A stretch of DNA of 10,077 bases from an uncultured Lachnospiraceae bacterium. Lineage in GTDB: Bacteria > Bacillota > Clostridia > Lachnospirales > Lachnospiraceae. Position numbers and translations under genes: made by a program. Every line of letters starts with the position of its first letter. Within the stretch, counting starts at the first letter, position 1. Under the pieces are notes generated by a model. The model saw only the letters and a list, made by a program, of their open reading frames with translations, did not search any database and was not told the origin of the DNA. The DNA lies in NCBI GenBank assembly GCA_944376975.1, contig CALWEE010000273.1, positions 1 to 10,077 of the forward strand, in the 5' to 3' direction. Below, in pieces: positions 1 to 7,644 of this stretch.

Positions 1-1
1 C

Positions 2-1510
2 GATACTTCCGGACGGACCATCGAGCTGCCCATCCGGTCCAATTTCCGTGAAGGTCTGGACGTACTGGAATACTTCATCTCCGCCCACGGCGCCCGGAAA
101 GGTCTTTCCGATACGGCTCTGCGTACGGCGGACTCCGGTTACCTGACCCGTCGTCTGGTGGATGTATCCCAGGATCTGATCATCCGGGAGACCGACTGCT
201 GCGAAGGCATGGGCGAGATACCGGGTATGTGGATCGAAGCGTTCACAGACGGACGTGAAATGATCGAAAGTCTGGAGGAACGTATGACCGGCCGTTACGC
301 GGCGGAAGACATCGTCGATCCGGAAACCGGCGAAGTACTCGTCAAAGCCAATACCATGATCACGCCGAAGCGGGCGGCCCGGGTGGCCAAGACCGGCCTG
401 AAACGGGTGAAGATCCGTACAGTCCTGTCCTGCCGTTCCCATCTGGGCGTATGCGCCAAATGTTACGGCGCCAACATGGCCACCGGCCAGCCTGTACAGG
501 TGGGTGAAGCGGTGGGTATCATCGCGGCCCAGTCCATCGGTGAACCGGGTACACAGCTTACCATGCGTACATTCCATACCGGCGGCGTTGCCGGCGACGA
601 TATCACACAGGGTCTTCCCCGTGTCGAGGAACTTTTTGAAGCGCGTAAACCGAAAGGACTTGCCATCATCTCCGAGTTCGGCGGTACGATCACCATCAGG
701 GATACCAAGAAAAAACGGGAAGTTGTCGTTTCCAACGCGGAAACAGGCGATACAAAGGCTTACCTTATTCCTTACGGTTCCCGCATCAAGGTTGTGGACG
801 GCCAGGAGATCGAGGCCGGCGACGAGCTGACCGAAGGTAGCGTGAATCCCCATGACATCCTGAAGATCAAAGGCGTCCGCGCCGTTCAGGATTACATGAT
901 CCGCGAGGTTCAGAGAGTATACCGTCTTCAGGGCGTTGAGATCAATGACAAGCACGTGGAAGTGATCGTGCGTCAGATGCTGAAGAAGATCCGCATCGAG
1001 CACAGCGGCGATACCGATTACCTTCCGGGCACGTTGGTCGATGTGCTTGACTTTGAAGAGATCAACGAGAACTTGAAAGACGCGGGCAAAGAGCCGGCGG
1101 ACGGCACGCAGGTGATGCTTGGTATCACGAAGGCTTCTCTGGCCACCGATTCCTTCCTGTCCGCGGCATCCTTCCAGGAGACGACAAAAGTACTCACGGA
1201 AGCCGCGATCAAGGGCAAGGTAGATCAGCTGATCGGCCTGAAAGAAAACGTGCTGATCGGTAAACTGATCCCGGCCGGAACCGGTATGAAACGGTACCGC
1301 AACATACGGCTGAACACAGACGGCATGCCGACGCTCCAGGAGAAGCTGGCGGCGCAGCGCGCTCAGGAAGAAGCGGAACGGGCGGCTGAGGAAGCGGCTT
1401 TAGCCGACGCGTCCGCGGACATCGCGGAAGACGCCGAAATGGCGGACGACGCGGATGTTTCCGATGTGGAACAGACAGAAGAACAGGTCGCGGCCGAAAC
1501 AGAAGAATAA
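2..1510 (+). CDS. rpoC: DNA-directed RNA polymerase subunit beta', C-terminal part (5' end outside window)
   Basis: This is the largest subunit of bacterial RNA polymerase, which forms half of the active-site cleft. The frame is open from base 2 and gives 502 residues before TAA; the N-terminal part, including the catalytic Asp triad, lies upstream of the window. The visible part begins just before the bridge helix (window residues about 14-55, with [10 protein letters not shown] and [11 protein letters not shown]). The second zinc site follows: a Cys in the DCC motif near residue 66, then the cluster [11 protein letters not shown] from base 431. The trigger loop is at about 545-585, with the LTMRTFH motif carrying the Met, Arg and His that contact the incoming nucleotide (Met codon at 563). 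No long insertion follows the trigger loop, unlike the SI3 insertion of E. coli. The last 56 residues (1340-1507) are an Ala- and acid-rich tail. rpoB is expected upstream. Identification is secure. Confidence 0.98.
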   Translation, partial: DTSGRTIELPIRSNFREGLDVLEYFISAHGARKGLSDTALRTADSGYLTRRLVDVSQDLIIRETDCCEGMGEIPGMWIEAFTDGREMIESLEERMTGRYAAEDIVDPETGEVLVKANTMITPKRAARVAKTGLKRVKIRTVLSCRSHLGVCAKCYGANMATGQPVQVGEAVGIIAAQSIGEPGTQLTMRTFHTGGVAGDDITQGLPRVEELFEARKPKGLAIISEFGGTITIRDTKKKREVVVSNAETGDTKAYLIPYGSRIKVVDGQEIEAGDELTEGSVNPHDILKIKGVRAVQDYMIREVQRVYRLQGVEINDKHVEVIVRQMLKKIRIEHSGDTDYLPGTLVDVLDFEEINENLKDAGKEPADGTQVMLGITKASLATDSFLSAASFQETTKVLTEAAIKGKVDQLIGLKENVLIGKLIPAGTGMKRYRNIRLNTDGMPTLQEKLAAQRAQEEAERAAEEAALADASADIAEDAEMADDADVSDVEQTEEQVAAETEE

Positions 1511-1522
1511 TACCATAAGACA

Positions 1523-1563
1523 GAAGGTGTCGCGAGATCGAGCGGCACCTTCGTTTTCTTTTT
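1523..1563 (+). terminator. Intrinsic terminator after rpoC
   Basis: An 11-bp stem (1523-1533 with 1542-1552, one G-T wobble) closes an 8-base loop. It is followed by a T-rich run at 1554-1563, interrupted only by one C. It starts 12 bases after the rpoC stop codon and should end most transcripts coming from rpoBC. This separates that operon from the deaminase gene and the str operon. Confidence 0.9.
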
Positions 1564-1640
1564 GGGGCCGAGAAGAAAGGCATGACGGGTAATCTGTATA
1601 ACTCCGGATAAAACCCGGACAAAAAGGAGGAGGAACGGGT
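1564..1640 (+). promoter_or_regulatory. Leader of the adenosine deaminase gene with tandem Shine-Dalgarno
   Basis: Two overlapping GGAGG motifs (1626-1630 and 1629-1633) sit 10 and 7 bases before the ATG at 1641. A short hairpin (1603-1607 with 1615-1619) lies just upstream of them. A TATAAC at 1597-1602 resembles a -10 box, but I find no acceptable -35 box at 16-18 bases. The promoter of the deaminase gene is therefore not identified, and readthrough of the rpoC terminator is an alternative source of its transcription. Confidence 0.4.
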
Positions 1641-2702
1641 ATGATGGAAATGGACCTTAAGGAGTGGATCCGCCGGCTTCCCAAGGTGGAGCTGCATTGT
1701 CATCTGGACGGTTCGATGAAGCTTGCGACGATCCGGAAATTTCTGGCGGATATGCGGACGGAAGGAGCGGACGCGCCGGCGCTCCCCAAAGACGATGGCG
1801 CTGCCCGGGCCCTTCTTCAGGCGCCGGCGGACTGTGAAAGCCTGGAAAGGTATCTGAAATGTTTTGACATTCCGGTGGCGTGCCTGCAAACGGCGGCGCG
1901 TCTTCGCGAAGCGGCTTACGAACTGATCCGGGACGCGGCCGGGGAGAACGTGGTCTACATGGAAGCGCGTTTCGCGCCCATGCTGTCCGTTCATCCGGGA
2001 TTGCCTCTGGACGAGGTCATCGAAAGCGTGATCGCCGGCTTAAAAGACGGGGAACGGGATTTTGGCGTCCGCGCGCAGGCGATCCTGTGCGGGATGCGGC
2101 ATATGGATCCGGCGATCAATGTCCGGGTGGCCGAGGCGGCGGGACGTTTCTTTGGCAAAGGCGTCTGCGGCGTGGATCTGGCCGGCGGCGAAGCGGATTT
2201 TCCGCCGGAAATCCATAGAGATATGTTTAAAAAGGCCAGAGAACTGGGCATACCTATAACGATCCATGCCGGCGAATGTGGAAACGCGGAGAATATCAAG
2301 ACCGCCGTGGCCATGGGCGCGACCCGTATCGGCCACGGGATCGCGGCGGATAAAGAACCTTCTATATTAAAGCTGTGCGTCAGGGAGCGCGTCCTGTTTG
2401 AAATGTGCCCCACAAGCAATATACAGACAAAAGCCGTGAAAGACGGAGCGTCTTATCCGCTGCGCCGTTTTCTGGACGCGGGCGCGGCTGTCTGCCTGAA
2501 TACGGATAACCGGACCGTCTCCGGCACCACCATGAGCCGGGAGATCGGCCTCGCCATGGAAAAGCTTGGCGCCAGCCGCGAAGACATATGGGAGATGATG
2601 CGCCGCGGGGCCGAATGTGCCTTCGCGCCGGAGGATACGCGGCGTAAAATCCGCGTAAAACTTGAAAACTTCAGGGAAAAGACATTGACAAGAGAAAATT
2701 GA
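1641..2702 (+). CDS. add: Adenosine deaminase
   Basis: The enzyme converts adenosine or deoxyadenosine to inosine or deoxyinosine plus ammonia, in cytoplasmic purine salvage. The 353-residue length suits the metal-dependent amidohydrolase TIM-barrel family. The zinc ligands are all visible: H19 and H21 in the ELHCHLDGS motif, H209 in ITIHAGE, and D289 in LNTDN. E212 in HAGE is the proton-shuttling glutamate and H232 in RIGHG the second catalytic histidine. GVDLAGGE (178-184) matches the substrate-binding loop. The LNTDN-SGTTM arrangement, with Asn after the zinc Asp, is what I remember from other Gram-positive and actinobacterial deaminases, so I do not read it as a defect. ATG codons stand at both 1641 and 1644; the double GGAGG permits either. 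No signal peptide is seen. A related adenine or aminodeoxyfutalosine deaminase cannot be fully excluded from sequence alone. The last 18 bases of the gene overlap the promoter of the str operon. Confidence 0.92.
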   Translation: MMEMDLKEWIRRLPKVELHCHLDGSMKLATIRKFLADMRTEGADAPALPKDDGAARALLQAPADCESLERYLKCFDIPVACLQTAARLREAAYELIRDAAGENVVYMEARFAPMLSVHPGLPLDEVIESVIAGLKDGERDFGVRAQAILCGMRHMDPAINVRVAEAAGRFFGKGVCGVDLAGGEADFPPEIHRDMFKKARELGIPITIHAGECGNAENIKTAVAMGATRIGHGIAADKEPSILKLCVRERVLFEMCPTSNIQTKAVKDGASYPLRRFLDAGAAVCLNTDNRTVSGTTMSREIGLAMEKLGASREDIWEMMRRGAECAFAPEDTRRKIRVKLENFREKTLTREN

Positions 2703-2713
2703 ATTGATATACT
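2685..2713 (+). promoter_or_regulatory. Sigma-A promoter of the str operon (rpsL-rpsG-fusA)
   Basis: The -35 box TTGACA (2685-2690) matches the consensus at all six positions. A 17-base spacer separates it from the -10 box TATACT (2708-2713), which matches at five of six positions. A TG at 2705-2706, one base before the -10 box, makes it an extended -10 promoter. The -35 box lies within the last codons of the deaminase gene, whose stop is at 2700-2702. Transcription would start near 2719-2721. This strength fits a ribosomal protein operon. Confidence 0.9.
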
Positions 2714-2721
2714 CAATAAGT

Positions 2722-2749
2722 GTGCAAAAAGACTGAGGTTTTTTTGCGC
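2722..2749 (+). other. Hairpin at the 5' end of the str operon mRNA
   Basis: A 9-bp stem (2722-2730 with 2741-2749, one T-G wobble) closes a 10-base loop. It starts within a few bases of the start site predicted from the promoter at 2685-2713. The T run is inside the stem rather than after it, so this does not look like a terminator. A cap-like stabilising hairpin or a protein-binding leader are both possible. Confidence 0.5.
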
Positions 2750-2803
2750 CCATAAACCGTATATTTAACGGCAGCTGATCATTACCACAGGAGGTGAAAA
2801 TTA

Positions 2804-3226
2804 ATGCCAACATTTAACCAGTTAGTAAGAAAAGGAAGACAGACCGTAGAAAAGAAGTCTACTGCTCCGGCACTTCAGAGAGGATACAACTCCCTCCACA
2901 AGAGACCGACAGACCAGTCCGCTCCCCAGAAGAGAGGCGTTTGTACAGCAGTTAAGACAGCGACTCCGAAGAAGCCGAACTCCGCTCTGAGAAAGATTGC
3001 CAGAGTTCGTCTTTCCAACGGTATCGAGGTAACAAGCTATATTCCGGGTGAAGGCCACAACCTTCAGGAGCACAGCGTTGTTCTCATCCGTGGCGGCAGG
3101 GTAAAAGACTTACCTGGTACAAGATACCACATCATCAGAGGTACGCTTGATACAGCCGGTGTCGCCAAGAGACGTCAGGCCCGTTCCAAATACGGCGCCA
3201 AGAGACCGAAAGACGCTAAGAAGTGA
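2804..3226 (+). CDS. rpsL: Small ribosomal subunit protein uS12
   Basis: S12 sits at the decoding centre of the 30S subunit and helps monitor codon-anticodon pairing. The 140-residue product starts [10 protein letters not shown] and contains the family signature [11 protein letters not shown] (54-64) and the [24 protein letters not shown] block (82-105). Compared with E. coli as I remember it, about 13 extra residues lie near positions 16-40, the long form usual in Gram-positive bacteria. Lysines equivalent to E. coli K43 and K88 are present (K56 and K101), so the classic streptomycin-resistance substitutions are absent. D102 corresponds to the aspartate that is methylthiolated in E. coli. 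The Shine-Dalgarno AGGAGGTG at 2789-2796 lies 7 bases before ATG. Arg codons are mostly AGA, unlike the neighbouring deaminase gene, as expected for a very highly expressed gene. Confidence 0.99.
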   Translation: MPTFNQLVRKGRQTVEKKSTAPALQRGYNSLHKRPTDQSAPQKRGVCTAVKTATPKKPNSALRKIARVRLSNGIEVTSYIPGEGHNLQEHSVVLIRGGRVKDLPGTRYHIIRGTLDTAGVAKRRQARSKYGAKRPKDAKK

Positions 3227-3401
3227 TCGGTCGAACATCCATTACTATTGCGGCGAATGTAGCATTATTTTTACCGTAACATCAGGCTGCGGGTTGATAG
3301 AATAAACGCAGATTCGGCGCGAACACGTAGGACATTCCGAGTGAGTACCTATGAATTAAAGAGTCCGGAGCGATCCGGATAATATTAAGGAGGGAAGTAA
3401 C
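3227..3401 (+). promoter_or_regulatory. Structured rpsL-rpsG spacer, possible S7 autoregulatory region
   Basis: This 175-base spacer is long for the inside of a ribosomal protein operon and holds no gene. It can form several hairpins: CTGCG/CGCAG (3287-3291 with 3307-3311), TAGG/CCTA (3328-3331 with 3348-3351), and a 6-bp TCCGGA stem (3364-3369 with 3374-3379) capped by a GCGA tetraloop of the GNRA class, just before the rpsG Shine-Dalgarno. None is followed by a T run. In E. coli, S7 binds the rpsL-rpsG intercistronic mRNA and represses translation. An equivalent role here is an inference from position and structure only. Confidence 0.4.
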
Positions 3402-3872
3402 GTGCCAAGAAAAGGACATATTGCAAAGAGAGACGTATTAGCGGATCCGATTTACAATAACAAAGTAGTCACAAAGCTGATCAACAACATCATGCTTGAC
3501 GGAAAGAAAGGCGTGGCTCAGAAGATCGTATACGGCGCATTTGAAAGAGTCGCGGCTGAAACCGGCAAAGATGCGGTTGAAGTATTTGAAGAAGCCATGA
3601 ACAATATCATGCCGGTCCTGGAAGTTAAAGCACGCCGTATCGGCGGCGCCACATATCAGGTGCCGATCGAAGTGCGTCCGGAGAGAAGACAGGCTCTGGC
3701 TCTTCGCTGGCTGACCATGTTCTCCCGCAAGAGAGGCGAGAAGACTCAGGAAGAAAGACTGGCTAAAGAGATCATGGACGCGGCGAACAACACAGGCGCA
3801 TCTGTTAAGAGAAAAGAAGACATGCACAAAATGGCAGAAGCAAACAAGGCTTTCGCTCATTACAGATGGTAA
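3402..3872 (+). CDS. rpsG: Small ribosomal subunit protein uS7
   Basis: S7 is a primary 16S rRNA-binding protein that nucleates assembly of the 30S head and contacts tRNA in the E site. The 156-residue length matches the family. It starts [18 protein letters not shown]. The conserved [19 protein letters not shown] block is near residues 78-96, and it ends with [15 protein letters not shown]. The start is GTG at 3402, supported by AAGGAGGG at 3387-3394 with a 7-base gap and by the typical N-terminus. It is cotranscribed with rpsL upstream and fusA, which begins 44 bases after its stop codon. S7 is the usual feedback regulator of this operon in E. coli; here the structured spacer before the gene is the candidate target. 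Confidence 0.99.
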   Translation: MPRKGHIAKRDVLADPIYNNKVVTKLINNIMLDGKKGVAQKIVYGAFERVAAETGKDAVEVFEEAMNNIMPVLEVKARRIGGATYQVPIEVRPERRQALALRWLTMFSRKRGEKTQEERLAKEIMDAANNTGASVKRKEDMHKMAEANKAFAHYRW

Positions 3873-3900
3873 TAGCAGTCTTGCTGCCTGATTCATTTAT

Positions 3901-3907
3901 AAGGAGG
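3901..3907 (+). promoter_or_regulatory. Ribosome binding site that fixes the TTG start of fusA
   Basis: AAGGAGG lies 8 bases before the TTG at 3916. The next in-frame ATG falls in IGIMAHID, only one codon ahead of the GTP-binding loop, so a start there would remove conserved N-terminal residues. The TTG start is therefore well supported. Confidence 0.85.
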
Positions 3908-3915
3908 AATTATCC

Positions 3916-6033
3916 TTGGCTGGTAGAGAGTATCCACTGGAGAGGACCAGGAATATAGGTATCATGGCGCACATCGATGCGGGTAAGACCACATTGACCG
4001 AGCGTATCCTGTATTACACTGGCGTAAACTATAAGATCGGCGATACCCACGAAGGAACCGCGACCATGGACTGGATGGAGCAGGAACAGGAGAGAGGTAT
4101 CACCATCACTTCAGCCGCCACAACATGTCACTGGACGCCCCAGGAAGACTGCAAGCCGAAAGACGGCGCGGATGAATACCGTATCAATATCATTGATACT
4201 CCCGGACACGTTGACTTCACCGTAGAAGTTGAGCGTTCCCTGCGCGTACTCGACGGCGCGGTCGGCGTATTCTGCGCCAAGGGCGGTGTAGAGCCTCAGT
4301 CCGAGAATGTATGGCGTCAGGCTGATACGTACAACGTACCCAGAATGGCATTCATCAACAAGATGGATATCCTGGGTGCCAACTTCTACGGCGCGGTTGA
4401 CCAGATCCGTACACGTCTGGGCAAAAACGCCATCATCTTACAGCTGCCTATCGGCAAAGAAGATGAATTCAAAGGGATCATCGACCTGTTTGAGATGAGA
4501 GCCTATATCTACAACGATGATAAGGGCGAAGACATCACGATCACGGATATTCCGGCAGACATGGCGGAAGACGCCGAGCTGTACCATACAGAACTGATCG
4601 AGAAGATCTGCGAACTGGACGACGACCTGATGATGGAATACCTGGAGGGCGAAGAACCTTCCGTTGACGCTCTGAAAGCAGCGCTTCGGAGAGCGACCTG
4701 CGAATGTACAGCCATTCCGGTCTGCTGCGGTTCCGCTTACAGAAATAAAGGCGTTCAGAAACTTCTGGACGCGATCATTGACTACATGCCGGCTCCGACC
4801 GATATCCCGGCCATCAAGGGCGTCGATATGGAAGGAAACGAAGTTGAGAGACATTCTTCCGACGAAGAACCTTTCTCAGCGCTTGTATTCAAGATCATGA
4901 CAGACCCGTTTGTCGGTAAGCTGGCTTACTTCAGAGTATATTCCGGTACCCTTAATTCCGGATCCTATACACTGAACGCCACAAAAGGCAAAAAAGAACG
5001 TGTTGGCCGTATCCTTCAGATGCACGCCAACAAGAGACATGAGCTGGACAAGGTATATTCCGGAGATATCGCGGCTGCCATCGGTTTCAAATTCTCCACG
5101 ACAGGCGATACGATCTGCGACGAGCAGCATCCGGTCATCCTTGAGTCCATGGAATTCCCGGAACCGGTCATCGAGCTGGCCATCGAGCCGAAGACGAAAG
5201 CCGGACAGGGCAAACTGGGCGAAGCTCTCGCGAAACTTGCTGAAGAAGACCCCACATTCCGGGCGCATACCGATCAGGAAACAGGCCAGACGATCATCGC
5301 CGGTATGGGCGAGCTCCATCTGGAGATCATCGTTGACCGTCTGCTCCGTGAATTCAAAGTAGAGGCCAATGTGGGCGCGCCGCAGGTTGCGTACAAAGAA
5401 ACATTTACAAAAGAAGTCACAGTGGACAGCAAATACGCGAAACAGTCCGGCGGCCGCGGCCAGTACGGTCACTGTAAAGTCATCTTCACGCCGATGGATC
5501 CCAACGGCGAGGAGACGTTCAAATTTGAATCCACTGTTGTCGGCGGAGCGATCCCGAAGGAATATATCCCGGCAGTCGGCGAAGGTATCGAAGACGCGGC
5601 GAAAGCCGGCGTTCTCGGCGGATTCCCGGTACTGGGCGTTCATGCCAACGTATTCGACGGTTCCTACCACGAAGTCGACTCTTCCGAGATGGCGTTCCAT
5701 ATCGCCGGTTCCTTGGCGTTCAAAGACGCTATGAAGAAGGGCAACCCGGTACTTCTCGAGCCGATCATGAAAGTCGAAGTGACCACGCCGGAAGATTACA
5801 TGGGCGACGTTATCGGTGACATCAACTCCCGCCGCGGCCGTATCGAAGGTATGGAAGACATCGGCGGCGGAAAGATGATCCGCGCGTTCGTACCGCTGGC
5901 GGAGATGTTCGGTTACTCTACAGACCTTCGTTCCAGAACTCAGGGACGTGGTAACTACTCCATGTTCTTCGAGAGATACGAACAGGTTCCGAAGAGCGTA
6001 TCCGAGAAAGTATTGAGCTCCAAAGAAAAATAA
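3916..6033 (+). CDS. fusA: Elongation factor G
   Basis: EF-G is the translational GTPase that drives translocation of tRNA and mRNA and, with ribosome recycling factor, splits the ribosome. The product has 705 residues. The G domain shows the P loop AHIDAGKT (18-25), switch I region RGITIT (60-65), DTPGH (94-98), NKMD (148-151) and GSA (272-274). Domains II and III follow, with AGMGELHLE near 462-470. Domain IV has SGGRGQYGH (511-519), and domain V contains the DINSRRGRI block near 635-643. All key residues are present. Between switch I and DTPGH there is a loop of about 18 residues (71-88) with CHW and two nearby Cys; as I remember, it is longer than in E. coli and much longer than in B. subtilis. 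Translation starts at TTG. No terminator separates it from tuf, so readthrough into tuf is likely in addition to the tuf promoter. Confidence 0.99.
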   Translation: MAGREYPLERTRNIGIMAHIDAGKTTLTERILYYTGVNYKIGDTHEGTATMDWMEQEQERGITITSAATTCHWTPQEDCKPKDGADEYRINIIDTPGHVDFTVEVERSLRVLDGAVGVFCAKGGVEPQSENVWRQADTYNVPRMAFINKMDILGANFYGAVDQIRTRLGKNAIILQLPIGKEDEFKGIIDLFEMRAYIYNDDKGEDITITDIPADMAEDAELYHTELIEKICELDDDLMMEYLEGEEPSVDALKAALRRATCECTAIPVCCGSAYRNKGVQKLLDAIIDYMPAPTDIPAIKGVDMEGNEVERHSSDEEPFSALVFKIMTDPFVGKLAYFRVYSGTLNSGSYTLNATKGKKERVGRILQMHANKRHELDKVYSGDIAAAIGFKFSTTGDTICDEQHPVILESMEFPEPVIELAIEPKTKAGQGKLGEALAKLAEEDPTFRAHTDQETGQTIIAGMGELHLEIIVDRLLREFKVEANVGAPQVAYKETFTKEVTVDSKYAKQSGGRGQYGHCKVIFTPMDPNGEETFKFESTVVGGAIPKEYIPAVGEGIEDAAKAGVLGGFPVLGVHANVFDGSYHEVDSSEMAFHIAGSLAFKDAMKKGNPVLLEPIMKVEVTTPEDYMGDVIGDINSRRGRIEGMEDIGGGKMIRAFVPLAEMFGYSTDLRSRTQGRGNYSMFFERYEQVPKSVSEKVLSSKEK

Positions 6034-6050
6034 GAAATAAAAAATCAGGC

Positions 6051-6079
6051 TTGAATATCTGGATAAAATGAAATATAAT
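6051..6079 (+). promoter_or_regulatory. Internal sigma-A promoter for tuf
   Basis: TTGAAT (6051-6056) and a perfect TATAAT (6074-6079) are separated by exactly 17 bases, in the fusA-tuf gap. A start site near 6086 would give a leader of about 65 bases. That leader contains a short 5-bp hairpin (6101-6105 with 6122-6126) and AAAGGAGG at 6134-6141. The promoter would allow more EF-Tu than EF-G, as cells require. Confidence 0.8.
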
Positions 6080-6150
6080 CAGAGATAGCCGATATAAACA
6101 GCCCTCATATAGATTGAAGAAAGGGCGCGTATTAAAGGAGGACGTAAAAA

Positions 6151-7344
6151 ATGGCAAAAGCTAAGTTTGAGAGAACCAAACCGCATTGTAACATTGGTAC
6201 AATTGGTCACGTTGACCATGGTAAAACAACTCTGACAGCTGCTATCACCAAAACTCTTCATGAGAGATATGGCACAGGCGAAGCTGTTGCATTCGAGAAT
6301 ATCGATAAAGCTCCGGAAGAAAGAGAACGTGGTATCACAATTTCCACAGCTCATGTAGAATATGAAACACCGAACCGTCACTACGCTCACGTTGACTGCC
6401 CTGGCCATGCCGACTACGTTAAGAACATGATCACAGGCGCTGCTCAGATGGACGGCGCGATCCTTGTTGTTGCCGCTACAGACGGTGTTATGGCTCAGAC
6501 AAGAGAGCACATCCTGCTTTCCCGTCAGGTAGGCGTTCCGTACATCGTTGTATTCCTGAACAAATGCGATATGGTTGACGACGAAGAGCTGCTTGAGCTG
6601 GTTGAGATGGAAGTTCGTGAACTGCTCAACGAGTATGATTTCCCGGGCGATGACACACCGATCATCAAAGGTTCCGCTCTGAAAGCTCTGGAAGATCCGA
6701 GCGGCGAATGGGGCGACAAGATCCTTGAGCTCATGGAAGCTGTTGATACATGGATCCCGAACCCGGAACGTGCTACAGACAAACCGTTCCTTATGCCGAT
6801 CGAGGACATCTTCTCCATCACAGGCCGTGGTACAGTTGCCACAGGTAGAGTAGAACGTGGTGTTCTGCATGTATCTGAAGAAGTTGAGATCGTAGGCGTT
6901 AAAGAAGAAACACGTAAAGTTGTTGTAACAGGTATCGAGATGTTCCGTAAACTTCTTGACGAAGCTCAGGCTGGTGATAACATCGGTTGTCTGCTCCGTG
7001 GTGTTCAGAGAACAGAGATCGAAAGAGGTCAGGTTCTCGCGAAACCGGGCAGCGTTCATCCCCACAAAAAATTCACAGCTCAGGTTTACGTTCTGACAAA
7101 AGATGAAGGTGGACGTCATACTCCGTTCTTCAACAACTACAGACCTCAGTTCTACTTCAGAACAACCGATATCACAGGTGTTATCACTCTGCCGGAAGGT
7201 ACAGAGATGTGCATGCCTGGCGATAACGTAGAGATGACCATCGAACTGATCCATCCGATCGCTATGGAGCAGGGTCTTACATTCGCTATCCGTGAAGGCG
7301 GACGTACAGTAGGATCCGGCCGTGTTGCTACGATCATCGAGTAA
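6151..7344 (+). CDS. tuf: Elongation factor Tu
   Basis: EF-Tu carries aminoacyl-tRNA to the ribosomal A site as a GTP complex. The 397-residue length is standard. The GTPase motifs are GHVDHGKT (19-26), RGITIST (60-66), DCPGH (82-86), NKCD (137-140) and GSA (174-176). Domains II and III follow, with [13 protein letters not shown] (226-237) and the C-terminal [17 protein letters not shown]. The histidine after DCPG, needed for GTP hydrolysis, is present. AAAGGAGG ends 9 bases before the ATG. Arg codons are only CGT and AGA, and many Ala, Val and Ser codons end in T or A, the strongest expression-related codon bias in the window. A strong terminator follows 30 bases after the stop. The gene ends the str operon; rpsJ, which follows tuf in many Firmicutes, is not the next gene here. 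Confidence 0.99.
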   Translation: MAKAKFERTKPHCNIGTIGHVDHGKTTLTAAITKTLHERYGTGEAVAFENIDKAPEERERGITISTAHVEYETPNRHYAHVDCPGHADYVKNMITGAAQMDGAILVVAATDGVMAQTREHILLSRQVGVPYIVVFLNKCDMVDDEELLELVEMEVRELLNEYDFPGDDTPIIKGSALKALEDPSGEWGDKILELMEAVDTWIPNPERATDKPFLMPIEDIFSITGRGTVATGRVERGVLHVSEEVEIVGVKEETRKVVVTGIEMFRKLLDEAQAGDNIGCLLRGVQRTEIERGQVLAKPGSVHPHKKFTAQVYVLTKDEGGRHTPFFNNYRPQFYFRTTDITGVITLPEGTEMCMPGDNVEMTIELIHPIAMEQGLTFAIREGGRTVGSGRVATIIE

Positions 7345-7374
7345 TACCGGCGTTTCATACAAAGATCTTATTTA

Positions 7375-7403
7375 CCCCAGAGGCCTGGCCTCTGGGGTTT
7401 TTT
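7375..7403 (+). terminator. Intrinsic terminator after tuf
   Basis: A perfect 10-bp GC-rich stem (7375-7384 with 7388-7397) has a 3-base loop. In practice this is probably a 9-bp stem with a 5-base loop. It is followed directly by six T residues (7398-7403). This closes the str operon and isolates nrdJ from the very strong tuf transcription. Confidence 0.96.
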
Positions 7404-7540
7404 CATGAAAAAAATATTTTTAGGATAAAATAGATCAAGAACAGATGGCCGCTTCCTTTCGCGGCCGCCGCGTTATATGGGCGACACCCGGAGAGAAGGA
7501 AGGCATATATCGTATAAAAAAAGAAAAATCCGTCAATAAT

Positions 7541-7556
7541 ACACAATATGTAGTGC
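7541..7556 (+). promoter_or_regulatory. Candidate NrdR box
   Basis: ACACAATATGTAGTGC agrees with the published NrdR consensus (acaCwAtATaTwGtgt, recalled from memory) at 14 of 16 positions, including the central C-w-A-t-A-T and w-G. It has partial dyad symmetry, with CAC and GTG at mirrored positions. NrdR is the ATP/dATP-sensing repressor of ribonucleotide reductase genes, so its position upstream of nrdJ is apt. Boxes normally come in pairs. A candidate partner with correct spacing (7509-7524, 32 bases upstream) matches only about half the positions, which lowers confidence. Confidence 0.6.
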
Positions 7557-7576
7557 AGAGGCGTAAAAAATACATC

Positions 7577-7605
7577 TTGAAAACAGAAAGATATCGTGGT
7601 AACAT
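7577..7605 (+). promoter_or_regulatory. Candidate promoter of nrdJ
   Basis: TTGAAA (7577-7582, five of six matches) and TAACAT (7600-7605, four of six) are 17 bases apart. A TG at 7597-7598, one base before the -10 box, makes it an extended -10 type. The start would be near 7612, leaving a leader of about 33 bases. The -10 box is weak, so this is a moderate call. The NrdR-like box would lie upstream of it rather than over it. Confidence 0.4.
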
Positions 7606-7644
7606 CGTATGTATCACAGCGTTAGATAAAGGAGTACAAAGAAG

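Larger units (their letters stand above)
7404..7644 (+). other. Non-coding region upstream of nrdJ
   Basis: This 241-base gap probably holds no gene. From left to right it contains an AT palindrome AAAAATATTTTT (7410-7421), a GC-rich hairpin (7447-7452 with 7461-7466), an A-rich tract around 7513-7527, a NrdR-like box (7541-7556), a candidate promoter (7577-7605), and the nrdJ ribosome binding site AAAGGAG (7628-7634). A 67-codon open frame from ATG 7445 overlaps the nrdJ start by four bases. It lacks a ribosome binding site and recognisable protein features, so I do not call it a gene. No cobalamin riboswitch signature is present in this stretch. Confidence 0.6.

Noticed and set aside
1597..1602. 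TATAAC as the -10 box of a deaminase promoter
   Set aside because: No -35 box exists at 16-18 bases upstream, and the TG directly abuts the hexamer, which is not the extended -10 spacing.
1209..1994. Reverse-strand open frame spanning the rpoC end, its terminator and the deaminase start
   Set aside because: It crosses two clear genes and a terminator, and its product is a low-complexity Arg/Pro-rich sequence.
2722..2749. Terminator for the deaminase gene
   Set aside because: The T run forms the stem itself and is followed by GCGCC, so there is no U tract after the hairpin. The element also lies at or after the predicted str start site.
4876..5700. Reverse-strand open frame of 274 codons opposite fusA
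   Set aside because: It is opposite conserved EF-G domains II to IV, with no recognisable domain or start signals.
6079..7362. Reverse-strand open frame of 427 codons opposite tuf
   Set aside because: It arises from the restricted codon set of tuf and encodes a Cys- and Phe-rich sequence with no family resemblance. No promoter or ribosome binding site supports it.
7447..7503. Possible second riboswitch or small RNA upstream of nrdJ, suggested by a GC-rich hairpin and a CCCGGAGA-like string
   Set aside because: The order of elements does not match the cobalamin riboswitch, no conserved core is present, and no promoter-terminator pair frames a small RNA.
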